Origin: Cheiracanthium punctorium
Taxonomy: Eukaryota; Arthropoda; Arachnida; Araneae; Cheiracanthiidae
Assembly: GCA_038373885.1 (NCBI GenBank)
Contig: JAWZYV010002500.1
Location: 682,001-746,000 of the forward strand
DNA length: 64,000 nucleotides
Direction of reading: 5' to 3'
Part shown: positions 34,708-47,475 of the stretch, piece after piece
How positions within the stretch are numbered: the first letter of the stretch is position 1
Layout of the letters: each line of letters starts with the position of its first letter
Position numbers and translations under genes: made by a program
The notes under the pieces: generated by a model
Seen by the model: the letters and a program-made list of their open reading frames with translations, nothing else
Told to the model about the DNA's origin: nothing
Databases searched by the model: none

Positions 34708-37324
34708 CTAGCTGCTTACCCGTTCTCCGCACGGTAGGAGACGAATATTTTCCTTACACATATTATTCGAATTAAACCCAGTGATAGGAATCTCTAATAG
34801 TGAAAAATTGCTGGAATTCTGACGAAAAGCTGACTCCATGAGTGGAAATTTGAGATAATCGCAATATGATGACACAAAAACTACGTCATTGTCACTGGCG
34901 ATCAGAAAAGTAAGAACTTTACGGTATGCAGGCGAAACTTTTCTCTTTCGAAAAATGCCTTATTTCTACATCATATAATTCTCTTTTTTAGGTTTAATTT
35001 ATGGCATTCATACATACCATATGAATAACATTACATGATGTTGAATACTATTTTATCTTATCTTGCATTTCGTAAAGCGTGGACAATGCATTAGCACAGT
35101 TATGTTGCAGATGACTTTATTAAATTTTACCCAAATTTAAAAAACCTACACGAAACAATCGATGCACATTGTACGTTCAGAAACCAAAAATGCATCCTGT
35201 TTCCGTGAAGATCTTGTCGCTTTCGTAAATGAAAACATTTGTGACGTAACTTAAGCGGAAAAGCTTATTACCTTTACTGAACTCTTAATACAGTAGCACA
35301 CTTGTTACATAAAACTAACGTTGATCTCACTGCCAATTCACACTAAATAAATAACTAATTTCATATTTTATTTTTAACATAGATTAATTGCATAGTGTCA
35401 AATTCAATATTAAACAAAATCTGAAATCGTTTCTAGAGCTCTTGGTCTTGTAACTGGAGTAACTGGAATATATATGAAAAAATAAATAGAACTTTAACAT
35501 ATAAGTAATTTATATGAAATATTCTAAGCACATCGGATCCCGTTATTCGGAAAGATTCCGCAAACGCCATGGGAAGAAAGAGCAATTAATTTCATATTAT
35601 ATTTTGTATTCCTTGCAAGCGCCTTTGTTATGTACATGATTGCAATATCATTCTCGTACACGATGCTTATCCTATAGTCTCTGGTGATTTATTTTGGATT
35701 TTCATTTCATATTCCTGACTTTTCATACTTTCGAAATTTTGTTGCTTTGCCCATGTGAATAATCGATTATCATTTCGCATTACGGCTACCAATTAAATAG
35801 TTTTCCATATATATTTTTTCCACGTTAACGACGTTAATCTGCCTTTTTCTAGTTTAAAAAAAAAACGCCTACAAAGTTTCATTGCTTCAATTTAGACACA
35901 CAGAGGGGTTAGGCAAATACGCAACCGACAAATTGCTTCCTTATGTCCGCCGAAGCAGCACATACGTTAGCGTGTAATGTGCTTCTCCGGATAATCTGAC
36001 AGCAAAACAGAAGACAATGACGTGAAAATGACGTCACACGCGAAGGAAATAAAATGAAAAATATGCAGAATTGCCTGAAAAAACTTCGATTATTTTTAAT
36101 GCGCAAATATGTTAAAATTCTATTTGTTTCATATTTAATGCGTTTTCACTTTTTTGGGTCTTAAGAGCTGTAGAAATGAGTGGTTTCACTTAATTATTAA
36201 ATTGAACAACTTAAGTGGCAACAATGGATTCCGTTGCTACGGAAACTGTAGCAGTGTTAAAAATAGAATATGAAATGATTTATTTATGTTTACTTTGCTA
36301 GAACTGCCATTTTGGCGTAATTAACGTCGGCAGTCGATGGCAAATAGCCAAAATGAATCACACATTAAACTTGACAATAAATGCAATAATTTAAAGGCAT
36401 TACCAGCTAGTCTTACTGGGTTTAAAAAATATTCTCATTCATCTCAAACAGCATTCGTATTTATAAAGACTTCCTATTTTATTACACCTTGTTTGGCGGG
36501 ATTAAAAAATATTATCTATTCATACGCTCGTAACACCAACTCATATCAATCGGGGCATAGAATTAGCAATACAAATGAAAAAGTTTAATTTTCTGAAATT
36601 TGGCGGGGTTTCCCTAACTTAAATCAATTTATTTAACTTGATGAAAATCATTTAAAATCGCCTTAATAACTGCATTATTTCTGAACAGAAAATTAAAATT
36701 TCAGGCTAAATTCTAGTAAAACCTACACTTGTTTTTAAAAATACTATTTCTTTACGCTCTCAGTAAATTGCGCCAAGCCTAAAATCTGTGCAAACCACTA
36801 GAATCCACTTTCTCAAAATCGCCATATAAGCCATTTTTTTTCGCCAAATTATAAAGTTATACACTTTAGTCTCTGAAATTTACAAATCCTTTTTCTTTTG
36901 CGTATAAAAAATATTGAATTCCTGCTCTGATTTCCCACGCAGACGATATTTTAATTAAAAAATAACCTAGCAAATATTCGAAACAGAAAAAAAGTATTAT
37001 TCCTTTATTTTTAATGCAAGAGTGTAAATCATTTAATAAATTCGCCAAACATGGCAACCTCGATGCTTATTTCTCACATTTTCACTACAGGGGTTACAAT
37101 CGCGGAGTTGCGGAGAGCAAAAATTAGTGTTTTTGACGGGGTTTTTTATCAATATCTCCTAAACTAATTCGAATTTCGAAATTTAAATTAGCGGAGGACT
37201 CTTCCTCGAAATTTTCCGAATAAGTGGACACCTCGATCGAAACTCAACTCCCAGCGGTTTCGGAGGAGATGATGCTACACACACACAGACACAGACAGAC
37301 GCGCACAGATTTTAATAGTATAGA
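34708..37324 (-). mobile_element. Non-autonomous Helitron, tandem copy A
   Basis: On the minus strand it starts TCTATACTATTAAAATCTG at 37324 and ends AACGGGTAAGCAGCTAG at 34708. A hairpin ACCGT..ACGGGT stands just inside. The 5' region has the CAGACAGACGCG signature and AATTCGAATTTCGAAATTTAA. There is no Rep/helicase frame in its 2617 bp. Its 5' end touches the 3' end of copy B with no intervening base. The left flank is A (34707). Confidence 0.88.
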
Positions 37325-40300
37325 CTAGCTGCTTACCCGTTCTCCGCACGGTAGGAGACGAATATTTTCCTTACACACATATAATTCGAATTAAACCCAG
37401 TGATAGGAATCTCTAATAGTGAAAAATTGCTGGAGTTCTGACGAAAAGCTGACTCCATGAGTGGAAATTTGAGACGATTGCAACATGATGACACAAAAAC
37501 TGCGTCATTGTCACTGGCGATCAGAAAAGTAAGAACTTTACGGTATGCAGACGAAACGTTTCTCTTTCGAAAAATGCCTTATTTCTACATCATATAATTC
37601 TCTTTTTTAGGTTTAATTTATAGCATTCATACATACCATATGAATAACATTACATGATGTTGAATACTATTTTATCTTATCTTGCATTTCGTAAAGCGTG
37701 GACAATGCATTAGCACAGTTATGTTGCAGATGACTTTATTAAATTTTACTCAAATTTAAAAAACCTACACGAAACAATCGATGCACATTGTACGTTCAGA
37801 AACCAAAAATGCATCCTGTTTCCGTGAAGATCTTGTCGCTTTCGCAAATGAAAAAATTTGTGACGTAACTTAAGCGGAAAAGCTTATTACCCTTACTGAA
37901 CTCTTAATACAGTAGCACACTTGTTACATAAAACTAACGTTGATCTCACTGCCAATTCACACTAAATAAATAACTAATTTCATATTTTATTTTTAACATA
38001 GATTAATTGCATAGTGTCAAATTCAATATTAAACAAAATCTGAAATCGTTTCTAGAGCTCTAGGTCTTGTAACTGGAGTAACTGGAAGATATATGAAAAA
38101 ATAAATAGAACTTTAACAAAAAAGTAATTTATATGAAATATTCTAAGCACATTGGATCCCGTTATTCGGAAAGATTCCACAAACGCCATGGGAAGAAAGA
38201 GCAATTAATTTCATATTATATTTTGTATTCCTTGCAAGCGCCTTTGTTATGTACATGATTGCAATATCATTCTCGTACACGATGCTTATCCTATAGTCTC
38301 TGGTGATTTATTTTGGATTTTCATTTCATATTCCTGACTTTTCATACTTTTGAAATTTTGTTGCTTTGCGCATGTGAATAATCGATTATCATTTCGCATT
38401 ACGGCTACCAATTAAATAGTTTTCCATATCGCTTCTTTCACGTTAACGACGTTAATCTGCCTTTTTCTAGTTTAAAAAAAAACGCCTACAAAGTTTCAAT
38501 GCTTCAATTTAGACACACAGAGGGGTTAGGCAAATACGCACCCGACAAATTGCTTCCTTATGTCCGCCGAAGCAGCACATACGTTAGCGTGTAATGTGCT
38601 TCTCCGGATAATCTGACAGCAAAACAGAAGACAATGACGTGAAAATGACGTCACACGCGAAGGAAATATGTTAAAATTCTATTTGTTTCATATTTAATGC
38701 GTTTTCACTTTTTTGGGTCTTAAGAGATGTAGAAATGAGTGGTTTCACTTAATTATTAAATTGAACAACTTAAGTGGCAACAATGGATTCCGTTGCTACG
38801 GAAACTGTAGCAGTGTTAAAAATAGAATATGAAATGATTTATTTATGTTTACTTTGCTAGAACTGCCATTTTGGCGTAATTAACGTCGGCAGTCGATGGC
38901 AAATAGCCAAAATGAATCACACATTAAACTTGACAATAAATGCAATAATTTAAAGGCATTACCAGCTAGTCTAACTGGGTTTTAAAAATATTCTCATTCA
39001 TCTCAAACAGCATTCGTATTTATAAAGACTTCCTATTTTATTACACCTTGTTTGGCGGGATTAAAAAATATTATCTATTCATACGCTCGTAACACCAACT
39101 CATATCAATCGGGGCATAGAATTAGCAATACAAATGATAAAGTTTAATTTTCTGAAATTTGGCGGGGTTTCCCTAACTTAAATCAATTTATTTAACTTGA
39201 TGAAAATCATTTAAAATCGCCTTAATAACTGCATTATTTCTGAACAGAAAATTAAAATTTCAGGCTAAATTCTAGTAAAACCTGCACTTGTTTTTAAAAA
39301 TACTATTTCTTTACGCTCTCAGTAAATTGCGCCAAGCCTAAAATATGTGTGCAAACCACTAGAATCCACTTTCCCAAATCGCCATATAAGCCATATTTTT
39401 TCGCCAAATTATAAGGTTATGCACTTTAGTCTCTAGTGCTGTAAAAATAACGAAAATATTAATACCCGTATGTATTCGTTACCCCAAACTCACTACCGGT
39501 TACTAAGTATTCGTTACTCGTTACTTTCGTTACTAGTTCGAACGCGAGAAACAAGTCTTTCAGCGCGTATCTAGAGGAGGGTGGGGGATGCTGCAACCCT
39601 CCTTTCCTAAATCTGACCCTTTACTTAGTTTACAATGTGATATTTATTTACAACTGAAACTTAGTTAGCAATTTGATACACACACACACCTCTCCTGAAA
39701 TAAAGCGTAAGAATTGTACTTAGAGCTAATTTTCTCTGATTAATAGATGTTTTTATACAAATGTATTGTTTTATACAATGTTCAATTATCCGAATAACTC
39801 AGATAGTGCCCATAGAAATCTTCCAAAAATATGCCCCCATAGTCTCCCTTCCCCTTTTTTAATTCTGAACGCTGGTTTAACCTGTTCATTCTCATCTTAA
39901 AAGGTATAACGGAAAATCTTGTGCCTGGTGTTGCTTCTGAGCGCGGATTCTTGAAAGATGGGGGTCAAGTCACCCCCCTCCCCCTTAGACGTCAACATTT
40001 CAAAAACATACTGAACTTTTTTGAATTATTTTAATACCAGTGGCGGGCATAGAAAGGGGAGTCTACTAAGGGAAATGCCGGTCCCCTACTGAGGGAATCC
40101 CGGTTCCCTCTCGAAGTTTTTGTTTAAAACGAAACGATAACTTTAAAAAAAAATGTGTTTTAAGTTTGCATGCCTAATATTTTTTTTTTCAAATAATATT
40201 TTAAATAATAAAAATGCGTGAATTCGTTTACTTTATAAAAATATTTTTTAAGGCTTACTTAAATAACTTGTTATTTATTACTCATATTTCGGAGCTCAAG

Positions 40301-41185
40301 CATTTAAAAAAAAATAAGTTCTCAATCCTTCGGGACCACCCTTAAAAATAATCCTGATTACACCACTATTTAGTACTAAAATGTCAGAAAGCAAGAGCAT
40401 CCCCTTACTGCACTAACGTGCCTCTATTCTTATAGATATTGCTCTACAATTGCAAGAACACCCCCTTTCTCCCCCCCAAAAAATCTGATATTAGCACCCA
40501 CGCATGACTTACTATATACCGTACATCCCCGCATTGTATAAAACAAACGCCATGTCTAATCCCATATCATAGTAGAGCAGCAGATACTGCATCTATCCGA
40601 TATTGCGTCATCAGTAAAGAAAACAAAACATACGGATCTTTCAAACCTCATCCAAACGAGACCATTCGGCACATGCGAAATGCAACCCCCTTAGTAGTCA
40701 GTAACGAAAGCTGAGCATATTGCTACTGCTACTCAAATACCTCAAATACCAAGACTGATTTTCGCCTTCAAACCGCGATCCGATATCCAGTAACAAATAG
40801 CGCAAGATATTAGTACTCGATTACCGAACTCGTTTTCTCCCTTGTATTCGAAGTTGGAAGCTGCTCGATCCGAAAGCGCAGTAACGATATCAGCCCGTAA
40901 AGTAAATTCGTTACTTCGAGTCTGTGTGATTATCCGCATGTCAGTACCGAATACATGCGGTTTCTTACAGCTCTATTAGTCTGACGGGCTTTTTGACGGG
41001 CTTTTTTATCAATATCTCCTGAACTAATTCGAATTTCGAAATTTAAATTAGCGGAAGACCTTCCTCGGAATTTTTCGAATAAGTGGACACCTCGATTGAA
41101 ACTCAACTCCCAGCGGTGTCGGAGGAAATGATGCTACACACAGACAGACGGGCAGACAGACGCGCACAGATTTTAATAGTATAGA
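37325..41185 (-). mobile_element. Non-autonomous Helitron, tandem copy B
   Basis: Near-identical to copy A over most of its length; I see only scattered single-base differences. It ends CTAG at 37325 and starts TCTATACTATTAAAATCTG at 41185, followed by host T. Relative to A it lacks ~58 bp after 38667, flanked in A by AAATA microhomology. It also lacks ~260 bp next to a hAT insertion at 39434-40975. Confidence 0.87.
39434..40975. mobile_element. Non-autonomous hAT element in Helitron B
   Basis: Ends TAGTGCTGTAA and, reversed, TAGAGCTGTAA, followed inside by matching GTATGTATTCGTTAC / GCATGTATTCGGTAC. The target duplication is TTAGTCTC (39426-39433) and TTAGTCTG (40976-40983). The sequence is absent from copy A at the same point. 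CGTTACT/GTAACGA words near both ends are the sub-terminal repeats usual in hAT. No transposase frame in 1542 bp. Confidence 0.9.
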
Positions 41186-41689
41186 TTAGCTTTTTTAAAA
41201 ACGCTAACTCTACTCCAAAAAGTCATATTACTTTAATACTTTATTATACGGATTGTTTTGGACAAATTAGCGTCTGTCTAATACTGACCCTTCCCCAACA
41301 CAATTTCTGTATCTGTTACTTTGTATCACTTGGATCTACAGTAGTGCATTATTTTGATTTGTGTATGAGGAGAAAGTTATTAATTCTAAATAACTTCATA
41401 TTTTCTCTACATATATGATATGTATGTAAGTTAATGTGCTTTTACCTTTTCTCTACCTTAATATGTTGAAAATTTACTGGTTCGTTCTGTATGCTTATAT
41501 GGCTGTATCTTTTATGGTTTTATTTCATAGTTATATCGCATAACTACTTTTCTCGTTATTAATTTTCCCCGAAAGTTTATTTACAGCTTGTGAAAGAAAA
41601 CAAAATTAACAATAAAGAAGCAGTTCTCGTCAAAGAAAAAGCAAAAATCAAGGTTTCATGGAAAATTATTTTGTTTACAGTAACAAATT
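41186..41689. other. No gene recognised
   Basis: Nothing supported. Confidence 0.55.
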
Positions 41690-42090
41690 TCATTAGTTTT
41701 ATCCATTATCGATCTCAAAATGCATCAAATGAATTAGTCTGTAGTCGAGAAATTTGTACAGTAAGACGTAATAATGAAAGCATTGAGCATGAATTTGTAT
41801 GCTAATATTGGAAATTTATATTAATCTAGTTTCGAATGAATTCTTTAAATTACAAAATTTATGCGTCTCCTCGCTGAAAATGCATTTTTAGTACGCCCTA
41901 GACACGCGGTTCTTTTTTCTGATGAATTATTCAAATCCCGTTCCCCTTGAACTTTATTTCACTAGAAACGATAAAACGCAAGTTAGAAGTAAAGAAAATA
42001 ATTAACGTGAGTTTTGATGCAACTTTATCAACTGTATTCCATTAACAATATGTTAATGAGGGCAAAACAAAATAGATTATTTATGCAGTA
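41690..42090 (+). repeat. Dispersed block, paired with 27545-27935
   Basis: Partner of 27545-27935, same strand and nearly colinear. The 71-codon frame at 41590-41805 enters it but is not matched in the partner. Confidence 0.65.
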
Positions 42091-42729
42091 TATTAAAGTA
42101 ATGAATGGGACATCTTAACGATTTGTTTATATTTCTTGTGAAAGTAATTTCTAATTTTCTATTTCACTACTTACACAAAATTTTACGCAGAGTTTCTATA
42201 AAATATTACTTTATTTTCAAAACATTGTAGATATAAAAATAACTAAACCTACAAACATGAGTGATATCGTAGTATGTAATAACGCTGATCACTGATTGTG
42301 TAAGAATTCTGGTATGTGCCACACCAAAATTAAATTTCTATCACCATTGATACAAAAAAAAATGAAAAGTTAAGCTCAATAAACCTTTGTAATTTTGTTG
42401 ATCTACTCCATTTTTAATTGATCGTTTAGTTTATTTATAATTGTTATTAAGCAGGAAATTCAAGCAGTATCTACGTTAGTTAATTTGTTTATTTAATATC
42501 TGCCTCATTTGTCATTTGATTAGCGACCTATTCACCAGGCAAAAGGGAAATTCAAGGGAGCCATTCAATATGTAACCGGGAAAAATATGAAATATTTTAT
42601 ATTGTGTATTTTATATTAGTGTGCCGATATAAAGTACAAAACCTCAACATTGTTACTTTTGGTAGAGTCCTAGAACTGTTATCAGAAGGACATGCTCACT
42701 TATTTCGCGAACAATATGGTAAGAATCGG
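42091..42729. other. No gene recognised
   Basis: Nothing supported. Confidence 0.5.
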
Positions 42730-42957
42730 TGAAACAAGATGCCGGCATCTTTGCAGGTTTGCATAAACCTGGAACATAGGGATATCATTAGATTTCTGTT
42801 AGCTGAAAGATTAAAACGAATCGAATTTCACAAATTCCGCCGTTGTCCGGCGGCGATTTTAGATTATTTTCAGTCTTTCAACTAACGGAAATCTAATGAC
42901 ATTTCTCTGCTCTACGTCGACGCAAAATGCAAGCTCACAGACATCTTGTTTTCACCT
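42730..42957. mobile_element. Fold-back MITE with a central GC hairpin
   Basis: Arms of about 85 bp face each other. TCATTAGATTTCTGTTAGCT (42785 on) mirrors TCATTAGATTTCCGTTAGTT (reversed from 42899), and GGTGAAACAAGATG mirrors GGTGAAAACAAGATG at the outer ends. At the centre is a perfect hairpin CCGCCG-TTGTC-CGGCGG (42837-42853). Confidence 0.8.
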
Positions 42958-42994
42958 ATTCCCAGCATCCCGTTCAAGAAGTATGCGTGTGACG

Positions 42995-43406
42995 TAGAGA
43001 TGAGTTCGGGCTCATTTTTTAAAACCCGAGTTCGAGAACTCCCAATCCGAGCCCGCTCGAACCCAAGCCATATTATTTAAGCCGAAGTCCGTGCCCGAGC
43101 CCGAAATTTCAGCTAATAGATAACTAAAAGTCAATTACTTCAAAATTGACAGAATATCATAATTTTTTTTCGTTTGTGCAGATTAAAGACAAATATAATA
43201 GCAAACCCTTAATGCACTTTCTAATTCTTCATATTCAAGTTTATCAAATAAAAATAATTAGTTTATTTCTCCGATGAATTATTTTTCAAAGTCTGTTTAC
43301 AAGAAGTATGTTCAATAAAGGGGAAATTTCTAATAAGCCCGAGCCCAGTACGGGACAGGGCTCGGGTTCGGCCTTTCGAGCTAGGGCTGAGCCCGTTTCA
43401 TCTCTA
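42995..43406. mobile_element. Non-autonomous hAT element (GAGCCCG-rich)
   Basis: Ends TAGAGATGAGTTCGGGCTC and, reversed, TAGAGATGAAACGGGCTC. The target duplication is GTGTGACG (42987-42994) and GTGTGAGG (43407-43414). CCCGAGC/GCTCGGG words repeat in the sub-terminal regions. 412 bp, no coding frame. Confidence 0.9.
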
Positions 43407-43467
43407 GTGTGAGGTCCATCTAATTCAAGATGTTCAAGGATTTTTCAAAGACACCACAAAAAAAAAA

Positions 43468-43620
43468 GGCACTTAAGTATTATCCCGGCGGTCCGCCAAG
43501 ACGAGCAATTTTTTTTTGCCAAGAGAAATGCCGGACATATGAAATTATTAATGGTTTTGAATAAGATTGGCAACAGTTTGGCAACTCAGTGAATATCGAG
43601 AAAATCAAAGTCCGAAATTT
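43468..43620. mobile_element. MITE fragment, ACTTA(C/A)GTATTATCCCGGCGGTC family
   Basis: Left end GCACTTAAGTATTATCCCGG is present and the interior (ATGCCGGACATATGAAATTA, GGCAACAGTTTGGCAAC) matches the copies at 52217-52610. The right terminal repeat is missing. Confidence 0.7.
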
Positions 43621-43848
43621 CTAATTTTTTATACTTTTCCGCTTATATTTAATAGACATTGTACTGCTTATTCCGTTATTGTGTGACCAACAAAATTCTA
43701 AGTACTCATAAACTCTTCAGGGTTAAACTAAAGCAAATTCCAATTTTTTGAATCAATCTGAGCATTAACTATATTTGATGTTTAATAAATTCCTTAAAAA
43801 TTCATATTTCCTCAACAACATATCCTGTCACTGTGCGCGCAATTTCTT

Positions 43849-44749
43849 GTAGAGGAGAGGAGGGTATTATGGAATAGTCGGAAAATATATGGAATACAGA
43901 GTGCTTGGCTGTGTTAGTTGCTGTTGTCGCAAGGGAATGCAATGAACCACTCAAGAAAGATTTCCATGTAACAATGTAGTAAGAGTTGACGGCTTGTTGT
44001 TGTCGTGTCACTCGCTACAGAACAAAGTGTGTTTTGCGATTATCAAGAGTTTTTGAAGATAAGTTTTCAAACATTTTAACTTACTAGTAAACACGTGACA
44101 AGAACATTCATGTTACGCATAATGTACATTAAGAGAATGGTGATTTGTTGTGCTATGGTTATTTTTCAGATGACAGGGTTTTGCCAATTAATTTTAAAGA
44201 TTCATTTTCCGAGATGGCGTGTCGGGTATTAAGGAATACTAAATAATATTGTAATGAATTTCACGCCATGCGCTGAAGAACCGGAAAACTAAGACACTGA
44301 ATGCATCTTTTGTGAAGGAAAATTCTCTAAAAATCAACGAGGAGAAGTTTGGATTCAATTCCCAGCATCTCTGTGGACTCAAAATGGCTGTAGCGGAGCA
44401 AAGAAAAAAGATTATAGCTACAAATTTTCAAAATCGACTCGAAGCAGAAATAACTTGAACTACAAAACCATAAAAATTTAGTTTTATAGTAACAAATAAC
44501 TATACTTTATGAAGCATATGAATTGCTTTTCAACGGTTTAAAGCACCTATTCCATATTACACGGGTGGGTTTTTTTTAAATATTTTTTTCTATAACAACA
44601 AAATAAATTCTGTTTTTCTTTGCAAGTGGCATTTCATTACGATTAATTATAGCATGTACTCATGCTGTTTTTGGAGATTTTATTAAAAAATATATGAAGT
44701 TACAGTTAGAAATGTAAATTGTATTCCATAATACCCTCCTCTCCTCTAC
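43849..44749 (+). mobile_element. Degraded TIR element with transposase C-terminus
   Basis: Perfect 28-bp inverted repeats, GTAGAGGAGAGGAGGGTATT(ATGGAATA), at 43849-43876 and 44722-44749. A plus-strand piece at about 44254-44460 translates to DTECIFCEGKFSKNQRGE.W followed by CSGAKK. This resembles the zinc-binding tail seen after the DDE domain in arthropod pogo/jerky-type transposases (..CIFC...GE.WI.C..C..W.H..C.G). Several of the tail's cysteines are replaced and a stop lies just upstream. It looks like an internally deleted copy keeping only the 3' end of the gene. The superfamily is a guess from this tail. Confidence 0.65.
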
Positions 44750-45785
44750 GAGTAGGTAACGCCTGACAATAACTCTTAATTTGACAAAGAAGAAATACGC
44801 ATTATAATTTAGCATGACATTTTCACACGATAATGCAAAAAATGAGCGATTTTTGTGTACAACCCTTAATTAAGAATGATGTGACTTATCAGCTAATGCA
44901 TGCAAAAGCTTTTTGATATTTAACGTAATTAGTCGCGAACTCTGCAATATATAAATTTAATTACAAAAAGATTCGCATTTAATTGATTATGAAAACCGCA
45001 AGAAAAACGAACAAAAATAAAATCAATGAAACGAACCAGAACAATTGCCTGCAGAAGAATGAATTTTTATTAATGGGCTTGACTTAAAATTATATCATTA
45101 GCCTGTGTTAGTAAGCAAAAATGTTCCCGTTTCATGCATTTTTGATAAACGCTGTCATAACTTGATTAATGGCCCTTTTGTGGTCTGGGAAAGTGATAAT
45201 GTAATTAATTAACCCGTGTTCATCTTCTTATGTAACAGTCAATATCTGTTTTATGTAACAGTGATTTTAACAGTGAAGTATTGAACCCTTGGATTGATTT
45301 ATTTGCAGTTTTTTCTCAAATAGAAAGAGTTTAAAAGCCCGTGATTGACAGCGTGTGACAGAAATATATCTAAAAGTTCGAACCATTGTGTAAAATGATA
45401 TACATATATATCGATATTGATATTTCTGGCTTGGGAAAATAACAGGGCAGTGTGCATGCTGGAAATGAGTCTTTATGGAGATCGCTCTTTCAGTTAAAAT
45501 AGTACCATTTTTCTAAAATATCAAACATTACAACTACATTTTTATTATATTTCACGTAAAAATAAAGCAAAAAATAAGTAAGTGTCTTTTATTATTCCTA
45601 ATTTTCTATTCCTCTTAATGGAAATTCGTCCCTATTGTTTACCTTTCAGTTCCAATCTTTTTCCTGTGTGGAGAGAGGAACATTTTTCAACTGAAGAGAG
45701 GTGTATCTTTTGTACCAACCAAAACAATCGATTAGATAAATATCTTTTTATGTGTCTTACTTCAATTTTCTTATTTTAATTTTGC
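44750..45785. other. No gene recognised; possibly conserved non-coding patch
   Basis: 44850-45240 has varied composition with many TAATTA/ATTAAT words and no repeats. That is consistent with either random AT-rich DNA or a regulatory element. Confidence 0.4.
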
Positions 45786-46005
45786 GTGCCACCCAGGTGG
45801 TCTAGTGGCTAACGAACCATTTTGTCACACCTTAGGTCCGTTTTCAATTCCCTCCTGGGTCTTAGGCGTTAACTCAACCGCCCCTTCATAGGGAGAAACT
45901 TCAACCGCCTACTGTGTGCACTCATATTAAAATGGCCAACACTTCGGGCTTTTGTAGTGGCGAAAGCCTCATGAGCAGCTGTGAGACTTTAAAAAAAATA
46001 ATTTT
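45786..46005 (+). mobile_element. tRNA-derived SINE
   Basis: The head resembles a tRNA gene. GGTGGTCTAGTGGCTAACG contains a good A box (TGGTCTAGTGG, 45798-45808), and GTTTTCAATTCCC near 45840 matches a worn B box. The cloverleaf is not intact. A unique ~130-bp body follows and the unit ends in an A-rich tail (AAAAAAAATAAT). It would be transcribed by RNA polymerase III if active, and moved by a LINE. Confidence 0.75.
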
Positions 46006-46429
46006 GTGTATGGCTGTGTTTGGATAAATCTGTGACGTGTTTCAAATGAATGATTCTTTCACATTACCATAGAAGAAAAACTTATTGCATTATGATGCAT
46101 GTATAGTGACTGTTTAAAGGGCGTTTTAGAGAAATCCGTTTATTTCATATTGCGCAGGAATAAAATGAGTACTTATTATTGCGAATCTTGATTGCATGAT
46201 CTCCATTGCTATCGGTAGACGTGGGATATACAGGGAGTCTCATAAAGATGTTAATGCACTTTAATTGTTTATTCATTTCTTTATCCAGACATAAGACATA
46301 ATTCAATTCCTATTATTAGATCACACTCTCCCTATATATAATCTTGTACAAATTTTCAACCGTTCATAAAATACTTTTTTATTCATCCACCCAAGTTCAG
46401 ATATATATTTTTTTCTAGTAGTGGATTGC
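46006..46429. other. No gene recognised
   Basis: TATACAGGGAGTCTCATAAAG near 46228 may be a transposon end. No partner was found. Confidence 0.45.
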
Positions 46430-47475
46430 ACTGGATGTTAATACAGTTTTGGTACCAATCGACTGGATAATTTATCTACAGTACCGCCCAAAAGATTCGA
46501 AATGCATTATGCTCTATGGGGCGAAATTCATTAAACTAGAATATCTCAAAAACTATTAGACGTAGAATGTTGAAACTTCTAGTTGTGCGAGTAACATCTA
46601 GTTGTGCACCCGCCATTTCAGTCTCATTCGACTGGATAGATTATCTACAGGGCCGCCCAAAATATTTTAAATACATTACACTCTATGGACAGAAATTCAT
46701 TAAAGAGCATTTTAGAGGTATTAGGCTAGTTCAAACGACTCAGAAGTGATATATGTTGTCAAGAGTTGCAAAATAAATTTTTCCATCGAAAAAAATGTCT
46801 TTATTATTTATAGTGCTGCTACAGGAACACTCAAAAGATTTCCAACACTTTACGGTCAATGGCAGTTTTAGGGACATTCATCCACTTCAAACACAATACC
46901 GTCCTACCATATAGTTAGGTAATGGTCCGACCACGGTCACGTGGCTCTCTCAAGAATTAGGCCGAAAGTCGCCAAGCTTGGTGACTTCTGTACATGTGTA
47001 TGTATTTTACTCTCAAATCTCAGAAACTATTAGTAGTAGAATGTTGAAATTTCATATATAAGATTGTTAGAACTTCTAGTTGCGCATCTCAATTTTTGGT
47101 TCCAATCTACTGGAGAGTTTATTTACAGGACCAACCAAAAGAATTTCAATACATTAATGTCTATGGACATCTTCAATATATTACATCTGTAGTCAGTCAT
47201 TGTTTGGTCCATGCCCAAAATCTCGTCATTTGTCATCGACCTTGGCGAGTTTTGCCAAAATATTGCCAAATTCGGCGATAGTCAGTCATTTGGTCCATGC
47301 CCAAAATATCGCCATTTGTCTTCGTCCTTGGCGAGTTTTGGCGAAATATGACCGAATTTGGCGGGAAAAATTATTTCGCATTTCGCATAACTCTAAAACT
47401 TTTAACCGTAGAATGTTGAAATTTTGTATTTAGAACTATTGTAACATCTAACTGTGCATCTCTTTTTTTTTTTTT
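46430..47475. repeat. Composite satellite-like repeat, copy 2 (inverted)
   Basis: Reverse-complement counterpart of 4545-6412. It contains ~172-bp units (CGACTGGATA, ATCTACAG..CCGCCCAAAA, ATGGGGCGAAATTCATTAAA) and then the ~85-bp units with CTTGGCGAGTTTTGGCGAAATA. It also shares the unique segment around GGTCCGACCACGGTCACGTG (46926 on; compare 5393-5414). Module order is mirrored, showing the whole composite moved or was inverted as one block. Confidence 0.8.

Noticed and set aside
45786..45860. Possible true tRNA gene
   Set aside because: A box is good but the B box and the stems are degraded, and an A-tailed body follows: SINE rather than tRNA gene.
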